64,000 nt of DNA, from assembly GCA_031553835.1 (NCBI GenBank), contig JAVBKX010000003.1, positions 1 through 64,000 of the forward strand. The letters run 5' to 3'. The DNA is from JAVBKX01 sp031553835. GTDB taxonomy: Bacteria > Bacteroidota > Bacteroidia > Bacteroidales > Azobacteroidaceae. Made by a program: the position numbers and the translations under genes. Below, piece after piece: positions 7,890 through 17,443 of the stretch. The notes below the pieces were generated by a model that made no database searches, was not told where the DNA came from, and worked only from the letters and a program-made list of their open reading frames with translations. Position 1 is the first letter of the stretch; each line of letters begins with the position of its first letter.

Positions 7890-9692
7890 ATGCAAAAAAT
7901 AAGGAATATAGCCATTATTGCCCATGTTGACCATGGGAAAACAACTTTAGTAGATAAAATGTTATTAGCCGGAAAATTATTCCGGGATGACAAAGCGGAA
8001 TTAGACCAATTTCTTGACAGTAATGACCTGGAACGAGAACGAGGTATCACCATCCTTGCCAAAAATGTTTCGATCAATTACAACGGATACAAAATCAATA
8101 TTATAGATACTCCGGGGCACGCAGATTTTGGGGGCGAAGTGGAACGGGTACTGAATATGGCCGACGGATGCCTGTTGCTCGTCGATGCATTTGAAGGCCC
8201 GATGCCTCAAACGCGTTTTGTTCTTCAGAAAGCGATCCAATTAGGTCTCAAACCAATTGTTGTCATTAATAAAGTAGATAAACCCAATTGTCGCCCCGAG
8301 GAAGTTCAGGAATTAGTATTTGAATTGATGTTCAATTTGGATGCCAGCGAAGAACAACTTGATTTTCCCACCATATACGGTTCGGCCAAACACGGCTGGA
8401 TGTCAGATGACTGGAAGAAACCATCCGGCAGTATATTTCCATTATTAGACGCCATTATTCAACACATTCCGGAACCCACAATGCTGGAAGGCGATCCTCA
8501 AATGCAGATCACATCGCTGGACTATTCCAATTATGTGGGAAGAATTGCCGTAGGCCGGGTGCATCGAGGCGAACTAAAGGAAAATATGGACGTCGCCTTA
8601 TGCAAACGGGATGGTTCGATCATCAAATCCAGGATTAAGGAACTGAATGTTTTTGAAGGATTGGGAAGAACTAAAGTACAATCGGTGCGTTCCGGTGATA
8701 TTTGTGCTATTGTCGGCATCGACGGATTTGAAATCGGTGATACCATTACTGACATACAAAATCCGGATGCCCTCCCTCCTATTGCGATTGATGAGCCAAC
8801 GATGTCGATGTTATTTACTATCAATGATTCTCCGTTTTTCGGAAAAGATGGAAAATACGTCACATCGCGACATCTTTATGAACGTTTGATGCGCGAATTG
8901 GATAAAAATCTGGCTTTACGAGTGGAAGCGTCCGACACGGCGGATGCCTGGATTGTATATGGCCGGGGAGTGCTTCACCTGTCGGTGTTGATTGAAACCA
9001 TGCGTCGCGAGGGATACGAATTGCAAGTGGGACAACCACAGGTAATTATAAAAGAAATCAACGGTGAAAATCATGAACCGGTAGAACAATTGACCATCAA
9101 TCTTCCGGAAGAATCTGCCAGTAAGGTGATTGATATGGTAACCAAACGAAAAGGGGAAATGTTGAGTATGGAACGAAAAAACGACCGGATTCACCTGGAA
9201 TTCAATATACCTTCCCGCGGAATCATCGGATTGACCAATAATGTGTTGACCGTTTCGGCCGGAGAGGCCATTATGGCTCATCGCTTTTTGGAATACCAAC
9301 CATGGAAAGGCGACATTGAAAAACGGCAGAATGGCTCTATCATAGCCATGGACACCGGTAATGCATTTGCCTATGCTTTGGATAAATTACAAGATCGCGG
9401 ACGTTTTTTCATTGAACCTCAAACGGATATCTACGCCGGGCAAATTGTAGGGGAACACACGAAAGAAGGGGATTTGGTTGTAAATGTGACTAAATCAAAA
9501 AAACTTACAAATGTAAGGGCATCGGGCAGTGACGAAAAAGTCAGGCTTTCCCCTCCTGTCATCTTTAGTCTGGAACAAGCGCTGGAATACATCAAAGAAG
9601 ATGAATATGTAGAATTAACGCCCCACGCCATGCGTTTGAGAAAAATTATTCTGGACGAAAACGAACGAAAAAGGCAGGCCAAGAAAGCATAA
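7890..9692 (+). CDS. typA: Translational GTPase TypA/BipA
   Basis: This 600-residue ribosome-binding GTPase belongs to the EF-G-like family and acts in ribosome assembly and stress adaptation. The G domain shows G1 AHVDHGKTTL (about residues 10-19), a switch region RERGITILAKN, G3 DTPGHADFGGEV and G4 NKVDKP. Later segments GRGVLHLSVLIETMRREGYE and the BipA-specific C-terminal domain (KGEMLSMERKNDRIHLEFNIPSRGIIG) are present. Length and domain order are as expected. It stands alone between a terminator and a convergent glycosyltransferase gene whose stop codon lies two bases beyond its own. Confidence 0.96.
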   Translation: MQKIRNIAIIAHVDHGKTTLVDKMLLAGKLFRDDKAELDQFLDSNDLERERGITILAKNVSINYNGYKINIIDTPGHADFGGEVERVLNMADGCLLLVDAFEGPMPQTRFVLQKAIQLGLKPIVVINKVDKPNCRPEEVQELVFELMFNLDASEEQLDFPTIYGSAKHGWMSDDWKKPSGSIFPLLDAIIQHIPEPTMLEGDPQMQITSLDYSNYVGRIAVGRVHRGELKENMDVALCKRDGSIIKSRIKELNVFEGLGRTKVQSVRSGDICAIVGIDGFEIGDTITDIQNPDALPPIAIDEPTMSMLFTINDSPFFGKDGKYVTSRHLYERLMRELDKNLALRVEASDTADAWIVYGRGVLHLSVLIETMRREGYELQVGQPQVIIKEINGENHEPVEQLTINLPEESASKVIDMVTKRKGEMLSMERKNDRIHLEFNIPSRGIIGLTNNVLTVSAGEAIMAHRFLEYQPWKGDIEKRQNGSIIAMDTGNAFAYALDKLQDRGRFFIEPQTDIYAGQIVGEHTKEGDLVVNVTKSKKLTNVRASGSDEKVRLSPPVIFSLEQALEYIKEDEYVELTPHAMRLRKIILDENERKRQAKKA

Positions 9693-9694
9693 AT

Positions 9695-10819
9695 TCAAAG
9701 ATATGCTAAAATAATGGCGGCATTAAGACGGTTGTTATAATATTTTTCCAATATCATTTTCCTTTGATGTATTTCATCGGGGGAAAATGGTTGGTTATAA
9801 TACGACCGGATCACTTCCAATAGTAACTCCGGATCATCGGGAGCAATGTTACATAAAAGATCTAATCCGGAGCCTGTTACCATTTTTTCATTGACCACAC
9901 AATGATGTCCGGTAAACAAAGCATTGATTAATTTCAGTTTAACTCCGGATACCTGATTGGTGTACAAAACATTCACATTAGCAAGTTGAATCAACTGTGC
10001 CATCTTTTCTTTATCCGGATTGGCTTGAATTTTCAGATTTTCCAGGCCTTTTGCCGCTGTATAAATCGAAGGATGCGGATTCAAACCGGCAATTATCCAT
10101 TGCAGCGATTTATCCTGAGCAATCACTTTCCGGATGAGAAACAAAGCTGTACGTATATTATCGGGAGTACTTAAATCTCCATGATACAGCACGAAAGGTT
10201 GCGTCGTATCGGAAATATCAACTGAATCGTTTGCATGAAACAAAGGCAATAATTCACAGGTAACAGCAGGATATTGATCTGAGTAGTATTTTTTTTCTAC
10301 CGTAGATAGAGGAAAAAGCACGTCTGCATATTGCAATTGTTTTTCATATTTCTTCAATCGTTTGGATTCTATGACCATGAAGCAACGTTCCAACAAACTA
10401 CGCGTATTGCGCGCCAATCCTGCATAATACTCATGTTCAATATTGTGCAGGCGAACTAATTTCTTTCGGGATTGCAACCGGGAATCATGCAAATAATAGC
10501 AAGTATGTAAACCTTCAAATAAAACAGGATAATCATTTTGCATTAATTGTCGTATCAATTTTTCGCACCGGCGGCTATACACAATGTACGGAATTATTGA
10601 AAATTGTGAAAGCAGTCCCGTTTTCCTTTCATAATAATGCACTTCTTCACAGATTTTTTCTAATTCCGGCGCTTTTTTTCGTCCATATTCAAAAGTATGC
10701 AGAATAATTTTGACACCCATTTCATGCAATGTTCTCAACTTGTAATAAATGTCGATAATCCCTCCATAATTAGGAGGATATGGCACATTGATAGAGACGA
10801 CATTTACGTATTTTTCCAT
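9695..10819 (-). CDS. Glycosyltransferase (GT-B fold), tandem copy 1
   Basis: The 374-residue product looks like a GT-B glycosyltransferase. An N-terminal segment VPYPPNYGGIIDIYYK contains the PxxGG donor-domain loop; the C-terminal half has the strand FVLYHGDLSTPDN, LQWIIAGLNP, and VSGVKLKLINALFTGHHCVVN, the region that normally contacts the nucleotide sugar. It is a clear paralogue of the next gene (10841-11968): the two align end to end and begin almost identically. It is the last gene of a four-gene minus-strand operon, 21 bases after copy 2. The donor sugar and acceptor are unknown; a role in cell-surface polysaccharide synthesis is inferred from the neighbours. Confidence 0.8.
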   Translation of the reverse strand: MEKYVNVVSINVPYPPNYGGIIDIYYKLRTLHEMGVKIILHTFEYGRKKAPELEKICEEVHYYERKTGLLSQFSIIPYIVYSRRCEKLIRQLMQNDYPVLFEGLHTCYYLHDSRLQSRKKLVRLHNIEHEYYAGLARNTRSLLERCFMVIESKRLKKYEKQLQYADVLFPLSTVEKKYYSDQYPAVTCELLPLFHANDSVDISDTTQPFVLYHGDLSTPDNIRTALFLIRKVIAQDKSLQWIIAGLNPHPSIYTAAKGLENLKIQANPDKEKMAQLIQLANVNVLYTNQVSGVKLKLINALFTGHHCVVNEKMVTGSGLDLLCNIAPDDPELLLEVIRSYYNQPFSPDEIHQRKMILEKYYNNRLNAAIILAYL

Positions 10820-10840
10820 ATTATTGATTGCAGTTGGCGG

Positions 10841-11968
10841 TCAATTAATATACTCCAATACTTTTTTCACATTGCTGTGGTTATTATAATATCGTTCCAA
10901 CAGCACTTTCCTTTTTTCTATTTCATCCTCAGAAAGCGGTTGGCTAAAATAATACCGGATACTTTCCAAAATAGCATGAGGTTGTTCCGGCATAATGACA
11001 CATAACGATTCCAATCCCGATCCGATAACGGTTTTTTGATTCACCAAACAATGATGACCTGTAAATAAGGCATTGATCAACTTCATTCTGACACCCGAAA
11101 CTTGATGTGTATAAAAAATATTCACCCGGGAATATCTGATCAACCATTCCATAGCTTCTTTGCTGAGATTCGCCTGTATTTCCACATTATTCAAATGTTT
11201 AGCAGCCTTATATATAGAAGGATGCGGATTTAAACCGGCAATCACCCAGCGCATCAGGCTATCTTTCGCCATCACCCTGCGGATTAAAAACAAAGCAGTT
11301 TTCACATTATCCGGATTACTTAAATCTCCGTGATACAAGACAAAAGGCTTGGTTTGTTCCGGTATGGACACCGAGTGATTGGCATGAAATATCGGCAGTA
11401 AATCGATTTGAGCATTGGGATACAGATATTCCACATATTCTCTTTCTACTGTGGATAAAGGAAATAACACATCTGCATGAAGAAGTTGTTTATGAAATTG
11501 TTTCAATCGTTTAGCTTCAATCGCCATAAACCAACGTTCCAGGTTACTTTTCGTATGTTTTACCAAACCGGAATAATACTCATGTTCAATATTATGCAAA
11601 CGCACCATTTTCCTTCTGAATCTCAATCGAGGATCATGCAAATGATAGCAAGTATGCAACCCTTCAAAGAGTATCGGATATTCATTAGCAAACAACGCTT
11701 TTACTAATTTTTCGGACCGACGACTATAAACGGTATAAGGCGCAGATGAAAACAGGGCAAAAATTCCGGATTTCCGTTTATAGTAATGTACTTCTTCACA
11801 GATTTCTTCCAGTTCCGGTGCATTTTTACGTCCGGATGCAAAAGTATGTAAAATAATTTTCACACCGTTTTCCTGCAACGTTTTCAATTTGTAATAAATG
11901 TCGATTACCCCTCCATAATTAGGAGGATACGGCACATTGATAGAGATTACATTTAAATATTTTTCCAT
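10841..11968 (-). CDS. Glycosyltransferase (GT-B fold), tandem copy 2
   Basis: This 375-residue paralogue of the adjacent gene has the same blocks: VPYPPNYGGVIDIYYK, ILFEGLHTCYHLHD, RLHNIEHEYYSGL, FVLYHGDLSNPDN, WVIAGLNPHPSIYKAA and VSGVRMKLINALFTGHHCLVN. The pair is colinear over full length with many conservative changes, so the duplication is not recent. Five bases separate it from the upstream GT4 gene, so the two are probably co-transcribed. No signal peptide or membrane helix is evident, fitting a cytoplasmic or peripheral enzyme. Confidence 0.8.
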   Translation of the reverse strand: MEKYLNVISINVPYPPNYGGVIDIYYKLKTLQENGVKIILHTFASGRKNAPELEEICEEVHYYKRKSGIFALFSSAPYTVYSRRSEKLVKALFANEYPILFEGLHTCYHLHDPRLRFRRKMVRLHNIEHEYYSGLVKHTKSNLERWFMAIEAKRLKQFHKQLLHADVLFPLSTVEREYVEYLYPNAQIDLLPIFHANHSVSIPEQTKPFVLYHGDLSNPDNVKTALFLIRRVMAKDSLMRWVIAGLNPHPSIYKAAKHLNNVEIQANLSKEAMEWLIRYSRVNIFYTHQVSGVRMKLINALFTGHHCLVNQKTVIGSGLESLCVIMPEQPHAILESIRYYFSQPLSEDEIEKRKVLLERYYNNHSNVKKVLEYIN

Positions 11969-11973
11969 AAATC

Positions 11974-13080
11974 TTAACAGTTTGCTTTTTTTATAAGTTG
12001 TAACAGTATTTTTGCTTCATTTTCCCATGTCAAATCTTTATTGGCGGCTACAAAACCGTCTTCATTTTTCCCTTGTGCAATCATCTTCCGGATTATGGCT
12101 GCCAAATATTCAGGATCATACCGATCAATCAACTCTCCAACATGGTAAGTCGCCACGATTCGCCTGATTTCAGGAAAATCGGTCGCCAAAACCGGGACGT
12201 GATTCCGAATAAAGTCAAAAATGCGGTTCGGAAGGGAATAATAATAACTTAATCCTCTATTTTCCAACAAACTAATACCAATAGTTGCGCAAGCGGTATA
12301 ATGAGACAACTCTTCAAACGGAATACGTCCCAGAAAAAACACGCGGTCCTGTACATTTTTTTTGACCACGTATGCTTTCATTTCCCGCATCACTTCGCCG
12401 TCGCCTGCAATGTAAAACACGCAATCATCCAGATAAGGCATGGAATCGATGATCCATTCGATGCCTCGGCCTATGTTTACAGCTCCCTGGTATAGCAGAA
12501 TATATTTCTCCGGGGCTTCCAACGGAACAGGCCGTTCCTGGCTGTGAAATGAAGCAAAAGGAATATTTCTTACCACTTGCATGTGAATATTATATTTTGA
12601 ATTATAATAATCAGCAATGGATTGGCAAACGGTATAGCAATATTTCAACCGGGGAAAAATCCAATCTTCAATGGTTGTCCAAACCGTTTTTACCAAATGA
12701 CGATGCACTACCTCCGGCAATTCCGGAAATAATTCATGGGCATCAAAAATCAACACTTTCCTCCTGATTTTAGACGCACAATAGTTTGCAACAAGGCTAT
12801 CCGTATCATTTGATAACAAGACGTCCATTCTGGAAAACAGCAAATAAAAGAACAAACGTATGTTGTATTCGGCATAAAAGAAAAAAGTACTATTGAACAA
12901 CAGTCGCATACGATGGGTATGGTAACTTCTGGAAAGTCGGGGACTATGTGTCCATTTACATCCAATCAGACATACCTCGTATCCGGCATCGGATAAGGTG
13001 GTGCAAACTTTATGTACACGTTGATCTACCACTAAATCATTCGTAACGGACACTATAATTTTACGCCTGCCCTTCCCCAT
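11974..13080 (-). CDS. Glycosyltransferase family 4-like protein
   Basis: The 368-residue product begins with the N-terminal donor-loop pattern IIVSVTNDLVVDQRVHKVCTTL, and has IFDAHELFPELPEV and, in the C-terminal domain, YILLYQGAVNIGRGIEWII, FYIAGDGEVM, FFLGRIPFEELSHY and the short acidic stretch IGISLLENRGLSYYYSLPNRIFDFI. These are standard GT4 landmarks. Its ATG overlaps the upstream stop codon by one base (TAATG), a sign of translational coupling. The sugar is unknown. The surrounding deacetylase-like and acyltransferase genes point to an exported surface glycan. Confidence 0.85.
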   Translation of the reverse strand: MGKGRRKIIVSVTNDLVVDQRVHKVCTTLSDAGYEVCLIGCKWTHSPRLSRSYHTHRMRLLFNSTFFFYAEYNIRLFFYLLFSRMDVLLSNDTDSLVANYCASKIRRKVLIFDAHELFPELPEVVHRHLVKTVWTTIEDWIFPRLKYCYTVCQSIADYYNSKYNIHMQVVRNIPFASFHSQERPVPLEAPEKYILLYQGAVNIGRGIEWIIDSMPYLDDCVFYIAGDGEVMREMKAYVVKKNVQDRVFFLGRIPFEELSHYTACATIGISLLENRGLSYYYSLPNRIFDFIRNHVPVLATDFPEIRRIVATYHVGELIDRYDPEYLAAIIRKMIAQGKNEDGFVAANKDLTWENEAKILLQLIKKANC

Positions 13081-14366
13081 TATCTCTCTTTCAGATTACC
13101 GATTAACAATTGATACAAGGCTCTTTGGTAACTAGACGCTTCTGAAATACTGGTATTGTGCCAAAGCAATACCAAATCACCTGCATGACGCTCGATTTCA
13201 TCCACTAATCCTACGGCGTAATTGATTGCTTCTTCATACGATAAATCCATGTAATCCCTGTCGAAAGTACGTTCCATAAGCGTTAACGGATGTAACATCA
13301 AGGGATAAACCGATTGATCAACGACATTGATCCATTGCACGGGACGACAAGTACCTAATCGAAATCCGGCGACATCAGCATAAGCCATTGTAAAGTCGTC
13401 GGTAATGCCGGCCTTGACCAAATGCATAAGATCTTGCATTTCCCGACAGGTTAAATAATGATGCCGATTATCCGTAATGGCAGATTTTGAAGCTTTTTTC
13501 AACAAATCTTTTTCTTTCCGGATTCTTTCCGGATGCAGGCCGGCATAGAAACTCGTATGCAATCCAATCCGGATATGGTTGTTCCGGCACAGGCTGAATA
13601 AATGTTGAATATCTTTTGAAGCCAGATTATACACCGGTTTATCTTCCTGACAACCGCCCATAGCTTTAAAGAAAAACAAAGATTCACAGCGATCCGCACC
13701 AATTTCCTGTATCAAATCCCGGTTTTGCCGGATGATCCATGGATAAGTATAAGCAGGATCCCGTTTTTTATTCAGAAAAGCGCGCAATGCGAGTGAATAT
13801 TGTTTATCAATCAGCCATCCGCGAGCTAATCCTTTCAATGTCCGATAATAATAAGGAATATCAATATCGTGAGTCAGATAAATTTTTTGGATTTTTGCAA
13901 CGGGTTCGCTAACATCAATACCGATTTCCCGCAAATAATGCCGCAGCAATTGCCCGTATTCATCCACAATCGGACGATGAAGGAATCCGGCATGAAAAGC
14001 GAGGGATTCTTTTCCCGGAAACCGGCCGTATTGATCCCGTATTTCCGGTCTGACAAACGTTTCGTAGCCGGTTAGGAAAAAATAAGCAGAAGCAATTAAA
14101 TCGGCATATAGGATCAAAGTATCTCCCCTTCGTTCAATTTTTGATTCTCCGTATAAGAACGGAATGCCATCAATCGTTTTCAGAGGAAGTTGAGGTAAGG
14201 ACGAAACCGTACCATAGTATTCATTTTCAAAGAATTGAGATGGCTTAATAATCAATTTATACTGATTATTATCATCCGGCGATGTGTATCCGATTGAAGC
14301 AAGAATTTCGGGAGTACATGTATCGCCAATCAAAAAGCGAAAGATATATTCTACTGCTTTATTCAT
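13080..14366 (-). CDS. Polysaccharide deacetylase-like protein (DUF7033-type)
   Basis: The 428-residue product resembles the Bacteroidota family annotated as DUF7033/polysaccharide deacetylase-like. The C-terminal two thirds form a probable NodB-like barrel with IYLTHDIDIPYY (two metal-site acidic residues), IRIGLHTSFYAG (metal His) and a late LVLLWHNTSISE. The N-terminal ~130 residues (FIIGDTCTPEIL-like opening, GTVSSLPQLPLKTIDGIPFLYG) match the DUF7033 region by my recollection of the family. It would remove acetyl groups from, or otherwise modify, a surface sugar polymer. It is the first gene of the minus-strand operon that continues with three glycosyltransferases. Activity is inferred. 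Confidence 0.75.
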   Translation of the reverse strand: MNKAVEYIFRFLIGDTCTPEILASIGYTSPDDNNQYKLIIKPSQFFENEYYGTVSSLPQLPLKTIDGIPFLYGESKIERRGDTLILYADLIASAYFFLTGYETFVRPEIRDQYGRFPGKESLAFHAGFLHRPIVDEYGQLLRHYLREIGIDVSEPVAKIQKIYLTHDIDIPYYYRTLKGLARGWLIDKQYSLALRAFLNKKRDPAYTYPWIIRQNRDLIQEIGADRCESLFFFKAMGGCQEDKPVYNLASKDIQHLFSLCRNNHIRIGLHTSFYAGLHPERIRKEKDLLKKASKSAITDNRHHYLTCREMQDLMHLVKAGITDDFTMAYADVAGFRLGTCRPVQWINVVDQSVYPLMLHPLTLMERTFDRDYMDLSYEEAINYAVGLVDEIERHAGDLVLLWHNTSISEASSYQRALYQLLIGNLKER

Positions 14367-14451
14367 TTGACAAAATTATGTAATATTTTTTTCTTTTAAG
14401 TTTCTTTCTTGCAAATCTTAAATTAAAAGTTTTCAACTGCGGATAACTTGT

Positions 14452-14459
14452 TATATTTG
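14452..14459 (+). promoter_or_regulatory. Candidate -7 box for the deacetylase-acyltransferase pair
   Basis: TATATTTG lies 15 bases before the ATG at 14474. The 107-base spacer to the divergent gene must also hold the promoter of the minus-strand operon, which I could not place. Confidence 0.55.
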
Positions 14460-14473
14460 CAAAAAATATTACT

Positions 14474-15460
14474 ATGGACATAATAAAACAATTTATATTC
14501 CCTTTTGTTGCCAAGAGCCTGAATACAACGCATTTGTGCAGGTTGAACAAACAGAATGTCATCCACGTTTTTTATCACACGGCGTCGGGAGAATATTTGC
14601 CTCATATTCATCCTTTGTACAATCCAAAAAACACTAAAGAATTTATTCAGGATATTGATTTTTTGTTGAAACATTTTCAACCGGTTGGAATTCAAGACGT
14701 TTATTTGGATGCCATGCAACAACAAAAGATTCAAAAACCTTCTTTCCATCTTTCTTTTGACGACGGACTGAGAGAAGTTCACGACATCATTCTTCCCATC
14801 CTGCATGACAAAGGAGTTCCTTGTACTGTATTTGTAAATAGTCATTTTGTCAATAACCACGATTTATTTTTCAGATATAAAACAGCCCTCATCATAAATG
14901 AATTAAATCAAAAACAAAATTCTGAAACTGCATTGCAAACTATCCATGATATATTGGGCCAACCGTATAAAACTTCCACGCAAACGATTCTCAAACTACT
15001 ACAGATCAATTATTTGAATCGACATCTTCTGGATGAAATCGCATCTGTTTTAGATATTGATTTTCAACATTTTCTAAAAATACAACGTCCTTATTTAAAT
15101 GTAGAAGAATTGAAAACGCTGCAACAGAAAGGATTTTCCATTGGCGCCCACAGCATTGACCATCCTGATTTCACTTTATTACCGGAGAGCGAACAAATAA
15201 AGCAGGTGGAAAAATCATGCGACTATGTACAAAAAACATTTGGAGAAAGTCAGCGTTATTTTGCTTTCCCTTTTTCAGACCAGGGCATTACCGATTCTTT
15301 TTTCCAGTCAATTTATAATCACACAGATTTAACTTTCGGAATTACCGGAATAAACACCCAATACAATGGCCGGCACATATCGCGCATTGATATGGAAAAA
15401 TACGGGAAAAATGCAAAAGAATGTGTGAATAAAGCGTATTTAAAAACTCTTATTCTTTAA
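14474..15460 (+). CDS. Polysaccharide deacetylase (NodB homology)
   Basis: The 328-residue product has the NodB motifs: FHLSFDDGL (motif 1, catalytic base and metal Asp) near residue 95, and IGAHSIDHPDF (motif 2, HxxxH metal ligands) near residue 225, followed by YFAFPFSDQG. The first ~60 residues include VIHVFYHTASGEY. No signal peptide is convincing, so it may act on a cytoplasmic lipid-linked intermediate. It is followed five bases later by an acyltransferase gene, suggesting a deacetylation and acyl-transfer pair acting on one sugar. Other possible substrates are N-acetylated amino sugars of the envelope. Confidence 0.85.
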   Translation: MDIIKQFIFPFVAKSLNTTHLCRLNKQNVIHVFYHTASGEYLPHIHPLYNPKNTKEFIQDIDFLLKHFQPVGIQDVYLDAMQQQKIQKPSFHLSFDDGLREVHDIILPILHDKGVPCTVFVNSHFVNNHDLFFRYKTALIINELNQKQNSETALQTIHDILGQPYKTSTQTILKLLQINYLNRHLLDEIASVLDIDFQHFLKIQRPYLNVEELKTLQQKGFSIGAHSIDHPDFTLLPESEQIKQVEKSCDYVQKTFGESQRYFAFPFSDQGITDSFFQSIYNHTDLTFGITGINTQYNGRHISRIDMEKYGKNAKECVNKAYLKTLIL

Positions 15461-15465
15461 AAATC

Positions 15466-16542
15466 ATGGAATTAGTCAAAATACAACTAAAAGATTTGGA
15501 AAATTTTTGCAACAGTGAAGTTTTTCAACATTTCACTGTAAAGCCAATCTCTCCTCTTCGGGTAAAATCCTATATCCATAATCCCCGGGCTGATCAAAAT
15601 GATTATGTCCTTTATATGTTGGTTGCAAACGGTGAAATGGTCGCTTTCAGAACCATTGTAGGGGATTATGTATTTACAACCGATCAACCCATAAAATTTG
15701 GATGGTGTAGTGGCAGTTGGGTTACACCTCATTTGAGAAGAACCGGGTTATCCAAACAATTATTGCATGAGTGTTTTCAAGACTGGCAACAGCGTTTAAT
15801 GTTCACCAATTATGCCGAAAATTCGAAGCAACTGTATTTAGATTCTAATTTTTTTTGCATACTGCAACAACGAACCGGACGCCGGTTTTACTTGTTTCCA
15901 AATTGTTATGAAATTTTGTTGAAGAAATCTACACCTTCGTGGTTGAAGCAATTATCTCCGATATTCAGTGCTGTCTTCACATTATATACCCATGTGAAAT
16001 TATTTTTTCGTAAAACCAATAATTTATATTTTACAGAATTGGACACGTTGGACGAAGATTGCCAGCAATTATTCTCCTTCTCTCTATCAAACACCTTATA
16101 TAGAAGGCAAACCGATGAATGGTTATGGATATTACATTATCCCTGGATGCAACAAGATGTGGTTGATAATTATGAATATCCATTTTCTTACGGAGGCAAA
16201 AATTTTCAAACAAAAATAATTAAATATACGGCAGGGGGTCAGTCACTGGGATTTTTCATTTATTCTATTGTCAACCGTAATATGAAAGTCCTTTATTATT
16301 ATGATAACAATACGAAAGTAAACATGCAAAATCTTGCAAAAATTGTAGTTGATGTAGCCATCAAAAATAAAATCAGTTATCTGACCATTTTAGATACGGA
16401 ACTTGTTTCCGCCATTCAACGCCATTCGTTTTGGTTTGTTTTTTCAAAAACCATATCATCGAATGTATATTCTTCGTTTCAATTAGAAAATGTAAATTCT
16501 CAAAAAATATTTGATGGAGATGGAGATAACTGCTTTACTTGA
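15466..16542 (+). CDS. GNAT-type N-acyltransferase
   Basis: This 358-residue protein has a GNAT acetyl-CoA-binding region in WCSGSWVTPHLRRTGLSKQLL (R-x-x-G-x-S plus following helix; about residues 85-105). The second half (about 185-340), with LGFFIYSIVNRNMKVLYYYD, looks like a second, degenerate acyltransferase-like fold. It begins five bases after the deacetylase stop codon and ends by overlapping the convergent FemAB-like gene by eight bases. An acyl-transfer step on a surface sugar is the natural reading; the acyl group is unknown. Confidence 0.7.
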   Translation: MELVKIQLKDLENFCNSEVFQHFTVKPISPLRVKSYIHNPRADQNDYVLYMLVANGEMVAFRTIVGDYVFTTDQPIKFGWCSGSWVTPHLRRTGLSKQLLHECFQDWQQRLMFTNYAENSKQLYLDSNFFCILQQRTGRRFYLFPNCYEILLKKSTPSWLKQLSPIFSAVFTLYTHVKLFFRKTNNLYFTELDTLDEDCQQLFSFSLSNTLYRRQTDEWLWILHYPWMQQDVVDNYEYPFSYGGKNFQTKIIKYTAGGQSLGFFIYSIVNRNMKVLYYYDNNTKVNMQNLAKIVVDVAIKNKISYLTILDTELVSAIQRHSFWFVFSKTISSNVYSSFQLENVNSQKIFDGDGDNCFT

Positions 16543-17437
16543 AAGTAATTAGATTTCTTATTTTAAACAACATATTCTTTTTCAACAACACAGGATAAGG
16601 ATCATTGGTTGCTCCGAAACTTTCGTAATAACGGGCAATACCCGGAATAGAAGATCCCTCAAAATCCAATATCAAAGGGCGATCAGCATAAGTAGCTATC
16701 AATCGATCTAATAGCAATGACATACTGTTCTTTTCTTTTCCGATTGTTGTAGAAACAGGAACCATGTAGTATATCCGATTTTTCCAAAAAAAGAAACACG
16801 CGCAAGACAATACAGTATTATTTTGATCGGTAACATGCCAAATTTCATCATGAGCATATTGTTTTATGCCCGACAATAATCGAGAATACAACGGCAAAAG
16901 GTGTTTGATCGGACGATTTCCGGAATGATCCTGAATCATCCGGAGATACTGATTTTCCGACATATTACCGTGTACAATTAAATCCTCATGTGTTGCTTTT
17001 TTGATATTTCGAATGCAATTCGCTTTATATTGCTTTTTCAACACATCGTATGGTTGATTCAGGTCGAGAGTATAATTGGAACGTATCAACACTCCACTTG
17101 GATCAAAAAAATTACCGGCATTGAATTGTAGGTTATAATATGAACAGGGTATTTTTTTTATAAATTCTTCTAACAAATTGACCGTGATCACATGTTGGGA
17201 AAAAACGCCCAATTGTTGACAAAACAAAGGTTGTAAAGCATATCTAAAACCCATTTTTTTTTTGACCGGAATGGGCATTACGTATTGATAGTCATCAGTC
17301 AACAACAATTCCCAACCGGGAGCCACAACATCCAGGTACCACGACATGGCATAGATAGTACCTTGAGGCGAATTTTCTATACAATAATCATATAGCGTTT
17401 TATTGATTTCCTTATGTTTCAACAGTCGAATAGCCAT
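16535..17437 (-). CDS. FemAB/GNAT-like acyltransferase
   Basis: The 300-residue protein resembles FemAB-type or GNAT_acetyltransf_6 proteins. It opens with NSPQGTIYAMSWYLDVVAPGW, has the paired domain architecture with YKANCIRNIKKA near the middle (the FemAB N-R-R-lysine-rich helix), and ends with LILDFEGSSIPGIARYYESFGA. Such proteins transfer aminoacyl or acyl groups to envelope precursors. It sits six bases downstream of the POT-like transporter gene on the same strand. The substrate is unknown. Confidence 0.7.
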   Translation of the reverse strand: MAIRLLKHKEINKTLYDYCIENSPQGTIYAMSWYLDVVAPGWELLLTDDYQYVMPIPVKKKMGFRYALQPLFCQQLGVFSQHVITVNLLEEFIKKIPCSYYNLQFNAGNFFDPSGVLIRSNYTLDLNQPYDVLKKQYKANCIRNIKKATHEDLIVHGNMSENQYLRMIQDHSGNRPIKHLLPLYSRLLSGIKQYAHDEIWHVTDQNNTVLSCACFFFWKNRIYYMVPVSTTIGKEKNSMSLLLDRLIATYADRPLILDFEGSSIPGIARYYESFGATNDPYPVLLKKNMLFKIRNLITFK

Positions 17438-17443
17438 CTCTAT

